This document shows, one piece after another, positions 1 to 7,699 of a stretch of 32,606 bases of DNA. The DNA comes from Spirochaetota bacterium (GTDB taxonomy: Bacteria > Spirochaetota > UBA4802 > UB4802): positions 1-32,606 of the forward strand of contig JBFLZD010000041.1 in assembly GCA_040756435.1 (NCBI GenBank), read 5' to 3'. The notes below the pieces were generated by a model, which saw only the letters and a list, made by a program, of their open reading frames with translations, did no database searches and had not been told where the DNA came from. The position numbers and the translations under genes are program-made. Positions within the stretch are counted from its first letter, which is position 1. Every line of letters starts with the position of its first letter.

Positions 1-2
1 TT

Positions 3-13
3 GCTCTGACACC
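3..13 (+). repeat. Copy of recurrent 11-bp word GCTCTGACACC
   Basis: Intergenic copy at the window edge, upstream of the transposase. The same 11-mer occurs on the plus strand at 957-967, 1032-1042 and 6044-6054, and on the minus strand at 1891-1901. Near copies lie at 1733-1742 and 2091-2101. The function is unknown. See the finding on this word. Confidence 0.6.
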
Positions 14-149
14 AAATTTGAAAAACTGAACTTAAATTTTTTTCCTTTTTTCTGAAATTTTTCATCATTTCATGTACTATTTTTCACTTTCCTGCGTTGT
101 ATATACACAAAAGCGTTTTTTTACCATATTTACTTTGGGAGGAACTACC

Positions 150-722
150 ATGCGTAAACCTCGTTTTATTGCACCCAACATCACCTATCATGTCACCAGC
201 CGCATCATTGAATGCAAGAATTTGATGGAAGAAGATTCTATCAAAGCACTATTTGAATACTGCATCACGCTGGCACAGGCAAAATATCCTTTTGAACTTA
301 TCAATTATCAGATTATGGATAATCATATTCATTTGCTCATAAGAACAGTGGAAGGTGGTGCTACTATATCCCGTATAGTGCAGTATATTAAGTCGCGGTT
401 TGCACAACGGTTTAATACGATGATGCAGCGAACCGGCCCTGTATGGAATGAGCGCTTCAAAGATAGCATTGTTGAGTTTGCGGACAATCCACGTTTGTAT
501 TTACTCAACTTACTATGGTACTTTGCCAACAATCCGGTGCGGGCAGGCAAGGTGAAAAGCCCTTTTGATAGCTACTTTGGTGGGTCAAAGGCTTATTTTG
601 ACAGTAACTATCGCCCCAGTATAAAGATTACCCTGCATCAGTATTTTTTAGAGTTGGGAGATACACTGGAAGAGTGTATTGAACGTTTTTACTATTATGT
701 GAAAGGTGAATTATTGATTTAA
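150..722 (+). CDS. REP-associated-type Y1 transposase (IS200/RAYT-like)
   Basis: This is a 190-aa single-strand DNA transposase of the Y1/HUH family (PF01797 type). The HUH motif is visible as His59-Ile-His61 (context MDNHIHLLIR), and the family motif WYFANNPVRAG supplies a tyrosine (Tyr124) that lines up with the catalytic Tyr I recall for E. coli TnpA-REP. WNERFKDS near residues 99-106 is also typical of the family. The ATG at 150 is preferred because GGAGG lies about 6 nt upstream; the frame is open back to 72 but has no ribosome site there. No IS ends or TnpB partner are visible, so it resembles a domesticated RAYT more than an IS. RAYTs act on short palindromic repeats. One copy each of two recurrent words lies just upstream (3-13) and inside the gene (602-616). 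Confidence 0.85.
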   Translation: MRKPRFIAPNITYHVTSRIIECKNLMEEDSIKALFEYCITLAQAKYPFELINYQIMDNHIHLLIRTVEGGATISRIVQYIKSRFAQRFNTMMQRTGPVWNERFKDSIVEFADNPRLYLLNLLWYFANNPVRAGKVKSPFDSYFGGSKAYFDSNYRPSIKITLHQYFLELGDTLEECIERFYYYVKGELLI

Positions 723-762
723 TTTTTGTGAAATTTATTTTTCAATTTACAGGAAAATGCTT

Positions 763-791
763 TTGTCAATTATTGTATGGAATTATATTAG
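763..791 (+). promoter_or_regulatory. Possible sigma70-type promoter for mpl
   Basis: TTGTCA (763-768) and TATTAG (786-791) are separated by 17 bp, about 50 bp upstream of the mpl start. The match is only moderate. Confidence 0.35.
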
Positions 792-844
792 TTGTTTTTG
801 TATAAAACAAGAGCAAACATTATAATACATTGGGTTTAGTAAAC

Positions 845-2260
845 ATGTTAGATATATTTAAAAAACCGCTATTACATATTCATTTTATAGGTATCTGTGG
901 GGTAGGGATGAGTGCTCTTGCGGGCATGCTGCTTTCACAGGGGCACAAAGTTTCTGGCTCTGACACCGATATGTATCCTCCAATCAGCACTCAGCTTGAA
1001 ACGTTAAACATACCGCTTTTCAAAGGGTTTAGCTCTGACACCATAGAAACAATCAAGCCTGATCTTGTTATCATAGGAAATGCTATTAGTCGTGGTAATC
1101 CTGAAGTTGAAGCTGTGCTTAACAAACGGATTGCATATCTTTCAATGGCTCAGAGCTTATACAATTTCTTTCTCTATAATAAAGAAGTCATTGGTGTGGC
1201 TGGCACCCATGGCAAAACAACAACAACCGCGCTGCTTGCGTATATTCTAGATAAAGCAGGTATGGAGCCTTCGTTTTTTATTGGTGGTATTCCTAAAAAT
1301 TATGGGAAAAATTATCATATTGGGAAAGGAAATTATTTTGTGATAGAAGCTGATGAATATGATTCAGCTTATTTTGAAAAGATTCCCAAATTTATGATCT
1401 ATCGTCCAACACATTGCATTATGACATCGCTTGAGTTTGACCATGCAGATATATATAAAAATATTGATGAGATAGTAGTATGGTTTTCGCGCCTTAAAAA
1501 CCTTATTCCTGCAAATGGATGTATTGTATATAATGGCATGTATTCGCATTTGCGCGCAATTAATGGAAAGCCGCTATCGGTCACAAAAAATTATGGAATG
1601 TCGGATGCTGATTGTCGTTATCTTTATAAGGATGGCATTCTCACAATTTCAATGGATAGCAAAACAATACGTGCAAAGCCAAAAATTTTTGGCAACTTTA
1701 ACTATCAGAATATTGCTGCCGCGGTAGCAATGGCTCTGACCCTTGGAGTATCGGAAGAGGCAATAGCATCTGCCATTGACTCATTTGAAGGAGTAAAACG
1801 CAGACAGGAGATTCTTTATTCCAGTAACTATCTCACAATTATTGAGGATTTTGCACACCACCCAACAGCAATACACAACGTTTTACATGAGGTGTCAGAG
1901 CGCTATCCTGGGTCACAAATCATTGCAGTGTATGAACCGCGATCAGCAACCAGCAGACGCAATGTATTTCAGCAAGAACTACCACTTGCATTTTCTGATG
2001 CAGATTTTGTCTTGATGAAACGGCCATACCGTCTGGATAAAGTGCCAGAACATGAACAGATTAATATTGACCAGGTAATTGATGAGGTAAGGGGTCAGAG
2101 CATTCCAGCGTATGTATTTGAAACTGTTGATGAGATAGTTTGTGAAGCATTTAAACAGATACAGAATAAACATACCGTTATGGTGGTCATGAGTAATGGG
2201 GGATTTGATGGCATATATGATCTTCTGGTTTCACAAGCACAAAAGCTTTTTGGAAATTGA
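845..2260 (+). CDS. mpl: UDP-N-acetylmuramate:L-alanyl-gamma-D-glutamyl-meso-diaminopimelate ligase
   Basis: Mpl is a cytoplasmic ATP-dependent ligase that joins recycled murein tripeptide to UDP-MurNAc. The 471-aa product shows the N-terminal nucleotide-binding loop GICGVGMSALAG (about residues 16-27), SGSD, the Mpl-typical ISRGNPEVEAVL, the Mur-ligase P-loop GTHGKTTTT (120-128), FVIEADEYDSAYF, and LEFDHADIY. The RGNPEVEAVL and EADEYD contexts favour Mpl over MurC. The length is close to that of E. coli Mpl (457 aa). ATG 845 is chosen because the upstream TTG at 830 has no better ribosome site; neither has a strong one. The gene stands alone, and no terminator is visible before the trp leader downstream. 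It carries five copies or near copies of the word GCTCTGAC(A)CC. The presence of Mpl implies a diaminopimelate-type peptide and peptidoglycan recycling (inference). Confidence 0.9.
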   Translation: MLDIFKKPLLHIHFIGICGVGMSALAGMLLSQGHKVSGSDTDMYPPISTQLETLNIPLFKGFSSDTIETIKPDLVIIGNAISRGNPEVEAVLNKRIAYLSMAQSLYNFFLYNKEVIGVAGTHGKTTTTALLAYILDKAGMEPSFFIGGIPKNYGKNYHIGKGNYFVIEADEYDSAYFEKIPKFMIYRPTHCIMTSLEFDHADIYKNIDEIVVWFSRLKNLIPANGCIVYNGMYSHLRAINGKPLSVTKNYGMSDADCRYLYKDGILTISMDSKTIRAKPKIFGNFNYQNIAAAVAMALTLGVSEEAIASAIDSFEGVKRRQEILYSSNYLTIIEDFAHHPTAIHNVLHEVSERYPGSQIIAVYEPRSATSRRNVFQQELPLAFSDADFVLMKRPYRLDKVPEHEQINIDQVIDEVRGQSIPAYVFETVDEIVCEAFKQIQNKHTVMVVMSNGGFDGIYDLLVSQAQKLFGN

Positions 2261-2281
2261 ATGGCGGTGAATAAAAAATAG

Positions 2282-2311
2282 TTGACATTTGTTGTATGTT
2301 TTATGTATTGT
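2282..2311 (+). promoter_or_regulatory. Promoter for trp leader and trpB2
   Basis: A perfect TTGACA (2282-2287) is followed after 18 bp by TATTGT (2306-2311). Transcription would start near 2318, about 27 nt before the leader-peptide ATG. Confidence 0.55.
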
Positions 2312-2344
2312 TTATGTAGGTAAATAAATTTACACGTTATATAT

Positions 2345-2425
2345 ATGGTAGTGGGTAAACTTAATATAACAGCTATTTTAATTTGGTGGTGGTGGCGTCA
2401 GGATAACAACTATCCGGGCGCTTGA
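2345..2425 (+). CDS. trpL: Tryptophan attenuator leader peptide (26 codons, four tandem Trp)
   Basis: This short reading frame lies between the promoter and trpB2. It runs ATG 2345 to TGA 2423-2425 and contains four consecutive TGG codons at 2384-2395 (peptide context ILIWWWWRQD). Trp is the rarest amino acid, so four in a row followed by hairpins and a rho-independent terminator is the hallmark of ribosome-mediated transcription attenuation, as in E. coli trpL. The peptide itself has no further function. No good Shine-Dalgarno sequence precedes the ATG; GTG 2351 is an alternative in-frame start. When charged tRNA-Trp is scarce, ribosomes would stall at 2384-2395 and release the downstream antiterminator (inference). 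Confidence 0.8.
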   Translation: MVVGKLNITAILIWWWWRQDNNYPGA

Positions 2426-2460
2426 GGAAGTTAGTTTATAATAGGGAAATCCTTAAAGGC
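2395..2460 (+). promoter_or_regulatory. Trp attenuator: pause hairpin and candidate antiterminator
   Basis: Immediately after the Trp codons, 2395-2405 can pair with 2411-2421 (core GGATA-ACAAC-TATCC, extended by GCG/CGC with one mismatch). This resembles the 1:2 pause hairpin. An alternative helix pairs 2422-2428 (TTGAGGA) with 2450-2456 (TCCTTAA), with possible extension through 2420-2421 and 2459-2460. It would take up the first bases of the terminator's 5' arm. The two helices compete at 2420-2421 and at 2455-2460, as expected of an attenuator. The pairings were worked out by eye without energy calculation, and the antiterminator is the weakest part. Confidence 0.6.
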
Positions 2461-2491
2461 TACGGATACTATTGTTAACCGTAGCCTTTTT
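2455..2491 (+). terminator. Rho-independent terminator of the trp attenuator
   Basis: The stem AAAGGCTACGG (2455-2465) pairs perfectly with CCGTAGCCTTT (2479-2489) across a 13-nt loop, followed by T-rich sequence. It lies about 50 bp before the trpB2 start and inside its transcript, so it must be regulated for the gene to be expressed. Confidence 0.85.
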
Positions 2492-2544
2492 ATTTGTAAT
2501 AAGCAATATTTTTAAAATTATATGATTCAAAAAAGGAGGATATA

Positions 2545-3909
2545 ATGGCAAAGGATTCAACTAAAATACAGTTACCCGAAAAGGAGATGCCACGGCAATG
2601 GTATAATATTCTGGCTGATTTACCCAAACCTATGGACCCGCCTATAAGTCCTGCAACTGGCAAGCCAGTAACACCAGATGAATTGCATGCTATTTTCCCC
2701 ATGGGATTGATAGAACAGGAAGTTAGTCCTAAAAAGTATATTGATATACCCGAAGATGTATTGCACATTTATCGTTTGTGGAGACCTTCACCGCTTTTCA
2801 GGGCTCGCCGTTTAGAAGCTGCGTTGGGAACACCTGCTAATATTTACTATAAATATGAAGGTGTTTCGCCTGCTGGAAGCCATAAGCTTAATACTGCAGT
2901 TGCCCAGGCATATTATAATAAACTTGAGGGCATAAAGAAATTAGCCACTGAGACTGGAGCCGGGCAGTGGGGCAGTGCTCTGTCACTGGCAGGGAACTTC
3001 TTTGGCATTGATGTGCATGTATATATGGTACGGGTAAGCTATGAACAAAAGCCATACCGTAAGTTTATGATGGAAACATGGGGTGCAACGGTCACACCAA
3101 GTCCAAGTAACCTTACCAATAGCGGAAGAGAAATTTTAAAACGGGACCCTGATAGTCCTGGCAGTTTAGGAATTGCAATAAGTGAGGCAGTGGAGGAGGC
3201 GGCTAACAGCAAAGATACCAATTATTCTTTAGGCAGTGTTTTAAATCATGTATGCCTGCATCAGACGATTATTGGACTTGAAACACTAAAGCAGTTTGAG
3301 ATGGTTGATGATTATCCTGATGTTGTTATTGGCTGTGTAGGCGGCGGTTCAAACTTTGCTGGGCTTGCTTTTCCGTTTGTACGGGATAAAATTAATGGTA
3401 AGAATATCGATATTATTGCGGTGGAACCTGCAGCTTGCCCAACATTAACAAAAGGCATGTATACGTATGATTATGGTGACGTTGCAAAACTTACACCAAT
3501 AATGCCAATGTATACATTAGGTCACTCATTTATTCCACCTTCAATCCATGCAGGCGGATTGCGATATCATGGTATGTCACCACTGGTGAGTTTCTTGTAT
3601 CATGAAGGGTTAATATCGGCAATGGCACTGCATCAAAAGGAGTGCTTTGAAGCAGCAATTTTATTCTCAAAGACTGAAGGCATTATCCCTGCACCTGAAT
3701 CATCTCATGCTATCAGAGCAGCAATCATTGAAGCTCAGAAAGCAAAGGAAGAGGGAAAGCAAAAGACTATTGTTTTTAATTTAAGTGGCCATGGGCATTT
3801 TGACCTGGCATCATATGACAAGTTTTTGTCAGGTGAGCTGGATGATTACGAATATCCAAAAGAATTAATTGATAAAGCATTGCACGATTTGCCAAAAGTT
3901 GGTAATTAA
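2545..3909 (+). CDS. trpB2: TrpB2-type tryptophan synthase beta chain
   Basis: This PLP enzyme of the TrpB2 class makes tryptophan from indole and serine. The 454-aa length, the N-terminal extension ([17 protein letters not shown]) and motifs such as [14 protein letters not shown] distinguish it from canonical TrpB1 (about 400 aa). The PLP lysine is Lys114 in AGSHKLNTA, and the phosphate-binding loop is [22 protein letters not shown] and the C-terminal LSGHGHFDL are also family-typical. AAAGGAGG lies about 6 nt before the ATG. No trpA or other trp gene is adjacent. TrpB2 proteins bind TrpA poorly or not at all and are thought to work alone or to salvage indole. Here the upstream Trp-codon attenuator indicates that expression is governed by tryptophan level. 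A MITE-like element follows 11 bp after the stop codon. Confidence 0.92.
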   Translation: MAKDSTKIQLPEKEMPRQWYNILADLPKPMDPPISPATGKPVTPDELHAIFPMGLIEQEVSPKKYIDIPEDVLHIYRLWRPSPLFRARRLEAALGTPANIYYKYEGVSPAGSHKLNTAVAQAYYNKLEGIKKLATETGAGQWGSALSLAGNFFGIDVHVYMVRVSYEQKPYRKFMMETWGATVTPSPSNLTNSGREILKRDPDSPGSLGIAISEAVEEAANSKDTNYSLGSVLNHVCLHQTIIGLETLKQFEMVDDYPDVVIGCVGGGSNFAGLAFPFVRDKINGKNIDIIAVEPAACPTLTKGMYTYDYGDVAKLTPIMPMYTLGHSFIPPSIHAGGLRYHGMSPLVSFLYHEGLISAMALHQKECFEAAILFSKTEGIIPAPESSHAIRAAIIEAQKAKEEGKQKTIVFNLSGHGHFDLASYDKFLSGELDDYEYPKELIDKALHDLPKVGN

Positions 3910-3920
3910 TGTTCTTATAG

Positions 3921-4146
3921 AGGGTGTCCCAAAACAAACAGTGGGGCTAACAATGACGCGGGTGCAAAGTCATTGCAAGTGTAACTCTTGTCCTGAGCTT
4001 GTCGAAGGGGCAATCTCAATGCTGTAGAAGATAAGATTGCCACGCGCCTACGGCGCTCGCAACTAGGGGATTGCTTCGTCACTTCGTTCCTCGAAATGAC
4101 AGGAGAGCAAAATTCATTGCAAAGAGATGTCTTTTGGGACACCCCT
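3921..4146. mobile_element. MITE-like intergenic element with terminal inverted repeats
   Basis: This non-coding 226-bp element is bounded by near-perfect inverted repeats: AGGGTGTCCCAAAA (3921-3934) and TTTTGGGACACCCCT (4132-4146). Inside are further inverted repeats: CAATGAC/GTCATTG near 3950-3975 and GGCAATCT/AGATTGCC near 4009-4041. It also holds the words CCTGAGCTTGTCGAAGG and TCGAAATGACA, which I recognise from interspersed intergenic repeats of many bacteria. It is visibly richer in G+C than its surroundings. No transposase gene is present and no clear target duplication was seen. Confidence 0.75.
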
Positions 4147-4159
4147 AAAATTATGTATT

Positions 4160-5599
4160 ATGAAAAGAATACTTATCATCCTGTTTTTTATTATCAGCTG
4201 TTCTCAAAAATATACGGACTACACACCATTTACCGCGCAGCTAATTTATGACCAGTCACATAATAACGTGTGGGGGTTGTGGGATCATGGTTATTGCGGA
4301 TATTCACATATTGCTGGTGAGCTAAAACAGTATGGAATTCCTGCCTCGGTTAATCTGAAAAAAATTGATGAGTGTATATTTTCTTTACCTTCCATGGGAT
4401 ATCGCTATGCAATACTGATGCTATCGGTTGCTAAATATCAGCGGTTTGATGATCGTGAAATTGATGCCATCTGTAATTTTATTAATGCTGGAGGTCTCCT
4501 TTTTGTTATTGCTGAACATGATAATATGTATAATTGTGCAACTTTTTTAAATGCAGTAACGCAAAAAATAGGCATTACAATAAACAGCGATGCTGCCGGG
4601 AAAGACAATGATACTGTTCAATCGCTTGATGATTTGAATAACAGGGCTTATTCAAAAAAATTTAAACTTAACAATGTTTTGCACATGCTTTCAGCTTCGC
4701 TATCAGGAACTACTGATTCTTTTGAGGTGTTGTTACGTGATGATGAAACAGATAGCATTATTGCTGCTGGATGCAGGTATGGTAACGGCAAAATGCTTGT
4801 AGTGGGTGACAGCGAGATGTTCTGGAATGGCGATGGGAAGGTTGGCATACATGCAGGCGATAACAATGCATTTTTTAAACACTGCCTACAGTGGCTTCTG
4901 GAAAAACATCTTAATCGCATAGTTCATTATGAAGCATCAATACGTTGGTATGACAATCAAAACTCTTGCGTGGGTATAAACAATTCACCATCGGGGGTAC
5001 AGCATTTTATTGAATCACTTATAACATTAATTCCATCATTACGGAATGATTCATCAATTAATATGATAGTCATACCAAAACCTGATACTGTCATTAATAA
5101 AAATAAGCGAAATATTATTTTTATTGAACCATATCAAAAACTCATGCCAGGGTCGGTGTGGGGCAAGCGTCTTATTTTGCTTGGTGCGGTTAATTCTAAG
5201 GTTTATTCGTTTTTGGGCGATAGTAACTGTGAAATACTTCCCTGCTTTATAACTGATGGCGATAATAATTTCTTTGATGTTGTGATTTCCTATAATAAGA
5301 AGAGATTTTATTTTCACAGGCTTGCAGGAGTAATAAAAAAAAGGAACGCTGGTGTCATTGCGCAGATACCATCATCGCTGTGGGGTGAGGTAAGTCATCC
5401 TGGTCTGGAGGTTATTAACGACGGCATTCCATTATATCAGCCAAACGATTATGACACAGCTGGCTTTATATATGCAGATAAAAATCTTTTAGTGGTTGGA
5501 GACGCTGACGCTATCGCCAATCAAAACCGCGATACAGATACGTTTAATGAGATTCTTACCACAGTTATGCACTGGATAAAAACGGGAAAAATTGAATAA
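4160..5599 (+). CDS. Predicted lipoprotein with GATase-like (DUF4350-type) domain
   Basis: This is a 479-aa protein of unknown function. It starts with a short hydrophobic signal and a lipobox ending in Cys14 (IISC), so it should be a lipid-anchored envelope protein. Residues about 20-230 look like a class-I glutamine-amidotransferase-like fold of the kind seen in DUF4350 and GldG-like proteins: a GLWDHGYCGYS segment, INAGGLLFVIAEHDN, then GNGKMLVVGDSEMFWNGDG. No catalytic Cys-His-Glu triad is apparent. The C-terminal half repeats a similar theme, with LLVVGDADAIAN near the end. The ATG at 4160 is 13 nt past the MITE terminus with no clear Shine-Dalgarno sequence; the frame is open into the element, but a start there would destroy the signal peptide. 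A sugar- or ligand-sensing role is conceivable but unsupported. Confidence 0.7.
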   Translation: MKRILIILFFIISCSQKYTDYTPFTAQLIYDQSHNNVWGLWDHGYCGYSHIAGELKQYGIPASVNLKKIDECIFSLPSMGYRYAILMLSVAKYQRFDDREIDAICNFINAGGLLFVIAEHDNMYNCATFLNAVTQKIGITINSDAAGKDNDTVQSLDDLNNRAYSKKFKLNNVLHMLSASLSGTTDSFEVLLRDDETDSIIAAGCRYGNGKMLVVGDSEMFWNGDGKVGIHAGDNNAFFKHCLQWLLEKHLNRIVHYEASIRWYDNQNSCVGINNSPSGVQHFIESLITLIPSLRNDSSINMIVIPKPDTVINKNKRNIIFIEPYQKLMPGSVWGKRLILLGAVNSKVYSFLGDSNCEILPCFITDGDNNFFDVVISYNKKRFYFHRLAGVIKKRNAGVIAQIPSSLWGEVSHPGLEVINDGIPLYQPNDYDTAGFIYADKNLLVVGDADAIANQNRDTDTFNEILTTVMHWIKTGKIE

Positions 5600-5682
5600 C
5601 GTTTCCTGCTTTTTATCTTGACTGTGAGGATGTTTTGTCTTAGTTGTTTTTTACTGTATACCATTATGCAAAAGGGAAAGAT

Positions 5683-6447
5683 ATGAAAACAATTAAAATT
5701 ATGCCATGCCTTGACATGAAGGAAGGAAGAGTTGTCAAGGGCGTTAATTTTATTAATATTAAAGATGCGGGTGACCCTGTTGAAAATGCTGCGTTCTATC
5801 AAAAAGAAGGCGCTGATGAACTGGCAATGCTTGATATTGCTGCCACTGTTGAAAATCGCAAAACACGTCTGGAATGGGTTAAAAATGTTTCTAAAACTAT
5901 CAGCATACCTTTGACGGTTGGTGGTGGAATTGGAAGTATAGAGGATATTGAACTGGTGCTTGAGGCTGGCGCTTCAAAGGTATCAATGAACAGTGCTGCA
6001 GTCAAAAATCCCAACCTGATTGATGAAGCTGTAAAACGGTTTGGCTCTGACACCATAACTATTGCCATTGACGGTAAAAGAAATGATAAGCTTTCATCTG
6101 GGTTTGAGGTGGTTGTTGCCGGAGGCACCAAATCCACGGGAAAAGATGCTGTTACGTGGGCAGTTGAATGTCAGAAACGCGGTGCTGGTGTGCTTCTCCC
6201 CACAAGCATGGATGGGGATGGTACATTAAAGGGATATGATATACCGTTTACAAGGGCAATTGCAGAAGTGGTTACTATTCCTGTAGTTGCATCAGGTGGT
6301 GCTGGTACACTGGAACATTTTTATGAAGCAGTGGTGGAAGGGAAAGCACAGGTTTTACTTGCTGCATCAGTGTTTCATTTCAGGACATTTACTGTACGAC
6401 AGGTTAAGGAATATTTAAAGAATAGAGGTATTACCGTTAATCTATAA
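5683..6447 (+). CDS. hisF: Imidazole glycerol phosphate synthase cyclase subunit
   Basis: HisF is the TIM-barrel cyclase that converts PRFAR plus ammonia into imidazole glycerol phosphate and AICAR in histidine synthesis. The product is 254 aa, with both catalytic aspartates in their usual places: Asp11 in MPCLDMKEGRVVKGVNF and Asp130 in IAIDGKR. The phosphate-binding loops TVGGGIGS and VASGGAGTLEHF are intact, as is LLAASVFHF. The loop usually written LLTSMDRDGT reads LLPTSMDGDGT here. ATG 5683 follows AGGGAAAG; an upstream ATG at 5644 would add 13 residues not found in the family. No hisH or other his gene is within this window, so the glutaminase partner must be encoded elsewhere. Confidence 0.93.
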   Translation: MKTIKIMPCLDMKEGRVVKGVNFINIKDAGDPVENAAFYQKEGADELAMLDIAATVENRKTRLEWVKNVSKTISIPLTVGGGIGSIEDIELVLEAGASKVSMNSAAVKNPNLIDEAVKRFGSDTITIAIDGKRNDKLSSGFEVVVAGGTKSTGKDAVTWAVECQKRGAGVLLPTSMDGDGTLKGYDIPFTRAIAEVVTIPVVASGGAGTLEHFYEAVVEGKAQVLLAASVFHFRTFTVRQVKEYLKNRGITVNL

Positions 6448-6456
6448 ATTTTAATG

Positions 6457-6527
6457 AGCGGGTGATGGGAATCGAACCCACGCTATCAGCTTGGAAGGCT
6501 GAAGTTCTACCATTGAACTACACCCGC
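6457..6527 (-). tRNA. tRNA-Gly (anticodon UCC)
   Basis: The reverse complement folds into a 71-nt cloverleaf with acceptor stem GCGGGTG/CACCCGC, D-arm AGTTCAATGGTAGAACT, anticodon loop CTTCCAA (anticodon TCC) and T-arm with GGTTCGATTCC. The CCA end is not encoded. Confidence 0.95.
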
Positions 6528-6599
6528 TGGTACTTGCGACAGGATTATGCTAAAGCTACTTTTTGTCAATAAATAAATGAACCTTTCAGGCAACAATAC

Positions 6600-6612
6600 C
6601 AGTAACTATCGC
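6600..6612 (+). repeat. Copy of recurrent word CAGTAACTATCGC
   Basis: Intergenic copy 21 bp upstream of the -35 box of the 6634-6662 promoter. Identical 13-mers lie at 602-614, 10319-10331 and, on the minus strand, 17948-17960. Confidence 0.6.
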
Positions 6613-6633
6613 AAAATAAAAATAAAAAAATAC

Positions 6634-6662
6634 TTGTAAAACAATCTTTATAATTTTATAAT
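6634..6662 (+). promoter_or_regulatory. Promoter for the 301-aa/PPDK-like gene pair
   Basis: TTGTAA (6634-6639), a 17-bp spacer and a perfect TATAAT (6657-6662). The predicted start is near 6669, giving a leader of about 90 nt. An A/T-only inverted repeat, AATCAAAAA/TTTTTGATT (6678-6686 and 6696-6704), lies in that leader. Confidence 0.6.
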
Positions 6663-6759
6663 ACCATTATAGTAAAAAATCAAAAAAATATTTTATTTTT
6701 GATTATTTTATATATAGCTATTGCGTATTTATATTAAATTTTCAAAAAGAGGGAAATCC

Positions 6760-7665
6760 ATGGAAACAACATTTTATTCATTAGCAACTAAAGCTAATTT
6801 TAACAAGGCATTAAATCACTTCTTTAGCGTCAATGATGTTGTTGAAGAGGTTGAGGGGGGGAGAAATTTTGCTGATGTGGTAAACATTATGCTTTCTGAA
6901 GGGGATTTAATGGTTGACCAGGTATTACCAATGGTTGGGGCTATTTTGCGTGATAAATATCAGTATACATATGATTCATATAATGTGCCTGTAACCATGA
7001 ATGATTTCAGCAAAATGATTGAGGAAACATCTAAATGGACAGCTCTTGATATTGTTATTGTGTATTTCAACGTCAATGGTGAGCCAATCCTAATTAATCC
7101 CAAAAATGCAGCCCACTGGGAAAGGGTTCGTGAAATTGTCCGTGACCAGCTTATGGTCATTTATACAAAGAAGAAAAAAGAAGCAAACCCAAAGGTTGAA
7201 AATGAAGCCATAAATGCTATTGAAGAAATGATTGCCGGGAAGGATGTGTTTATCAATAAAGAATTTATTGATGAAACAGTTGCGGTGAAAGAAGTTAAAA
7301 AGCCAACTCCAGCTGCTGTTGAGGCTGCAGGCAAAAAGAACATGACGCCAAAATATGCAGTTACTGTGACCAATGAGCTATTTCACAATGGTAATGTTGA
7401 AGCCTGGAAACGCATCATTGAAAGCTTCAAAGTTTCCCATCCTGACCTGGATGTGTTAATCTTCCATGAGGGTGAAAAAATCAATGATATCAACTCACTA
7501 TTTAAATGGGGGAAAGTAAAGCATGGTGACCCAATATTTTTCCAGGTTGTTGGGGAAAATATCAGGGATGTATCTAAATTGCAGAAGTACCTGTTTGAGG
7601 GTGCCTCACCACGGTTTGAACAGTTTTTGAAAATAGCTGTTGGGAAAGTATTGAATCTTTTCTAA
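6760..7665 (+). CDS. Conserved-looking protein of unknown function, partner of PPDK-like gene
   Basis: I do not recognise this 301-aa protein. It has no signal peptide or membrane segment and should be cytoplasmic. An N-terminal domain (about residues 1-135) ends in a basic KKKKEANPK stretch. A lysine- and alanine-rich linker follows at about residues 180-205 (VKKPTPAAVEAAGKK). The C-terminal domain (about 206-301) opens with PKYAVTVTNELFHNGNVEAW and contains DLDVLIFHEGEKIND. No nucleotide-binding loop or catalytic motif is obvious. ATG 6760 is chosen for GAGGGAAA just upstream; the frame is open to a TTG at 6721. It has its own good promoter and ends 34 bp before the PPDK-like gene, so the two are almost certainly co-transcribed and probably act together (inference). 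Confidence 0.7.
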   Translation: METTFYSLATKANFNKALNHFFSVNDVVEEVEGGRNFADVVNIMLSEGDLMVDQVLPMVGAILRDKYQYTYDSYNVPVTMNDFSKMIEETSKWTALDIVIVYFNVNGEPILINPKNAAHWERVREIVRDQLMVIYTKKKKEANPKVENEAINAIEEMIAGKDVFINKEFIDETVAVKEVKKPTPAAVEAAGKKNMTPKYAVTVTNELFHNGNVEAWKRIIESFKVSHPDLDVLIFHEGEKINDINSLFKWGKVKHGDPIFFQVVGENIRDVSKLQKYLFEGASPRFEQFLKIAVGKVLNLF

Positions 7666-7699
7666 TACCATATGAAACAAATTAAAAAGAGAGGGTAGT

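Noticed and set aside
845-2260. MurC rather than Mpl
   Set aside because: The ISRGNPEVEAVL and EADEYDSAYF contexts match Mpl, not MurC.
2384-2425. Riboswitch or T-box before trpB2
   Set aside because: There is no T-box consensus or known aptamer core. The four Trp codons and competing hairpins explain the region better as an attenuator.
3915-4142. Minus-strand 75-codon open frame
   Set aside because: It lies entirely inside the MITE-like repeat, has low-complexity hairpin-derived sequence and no ribosome site.
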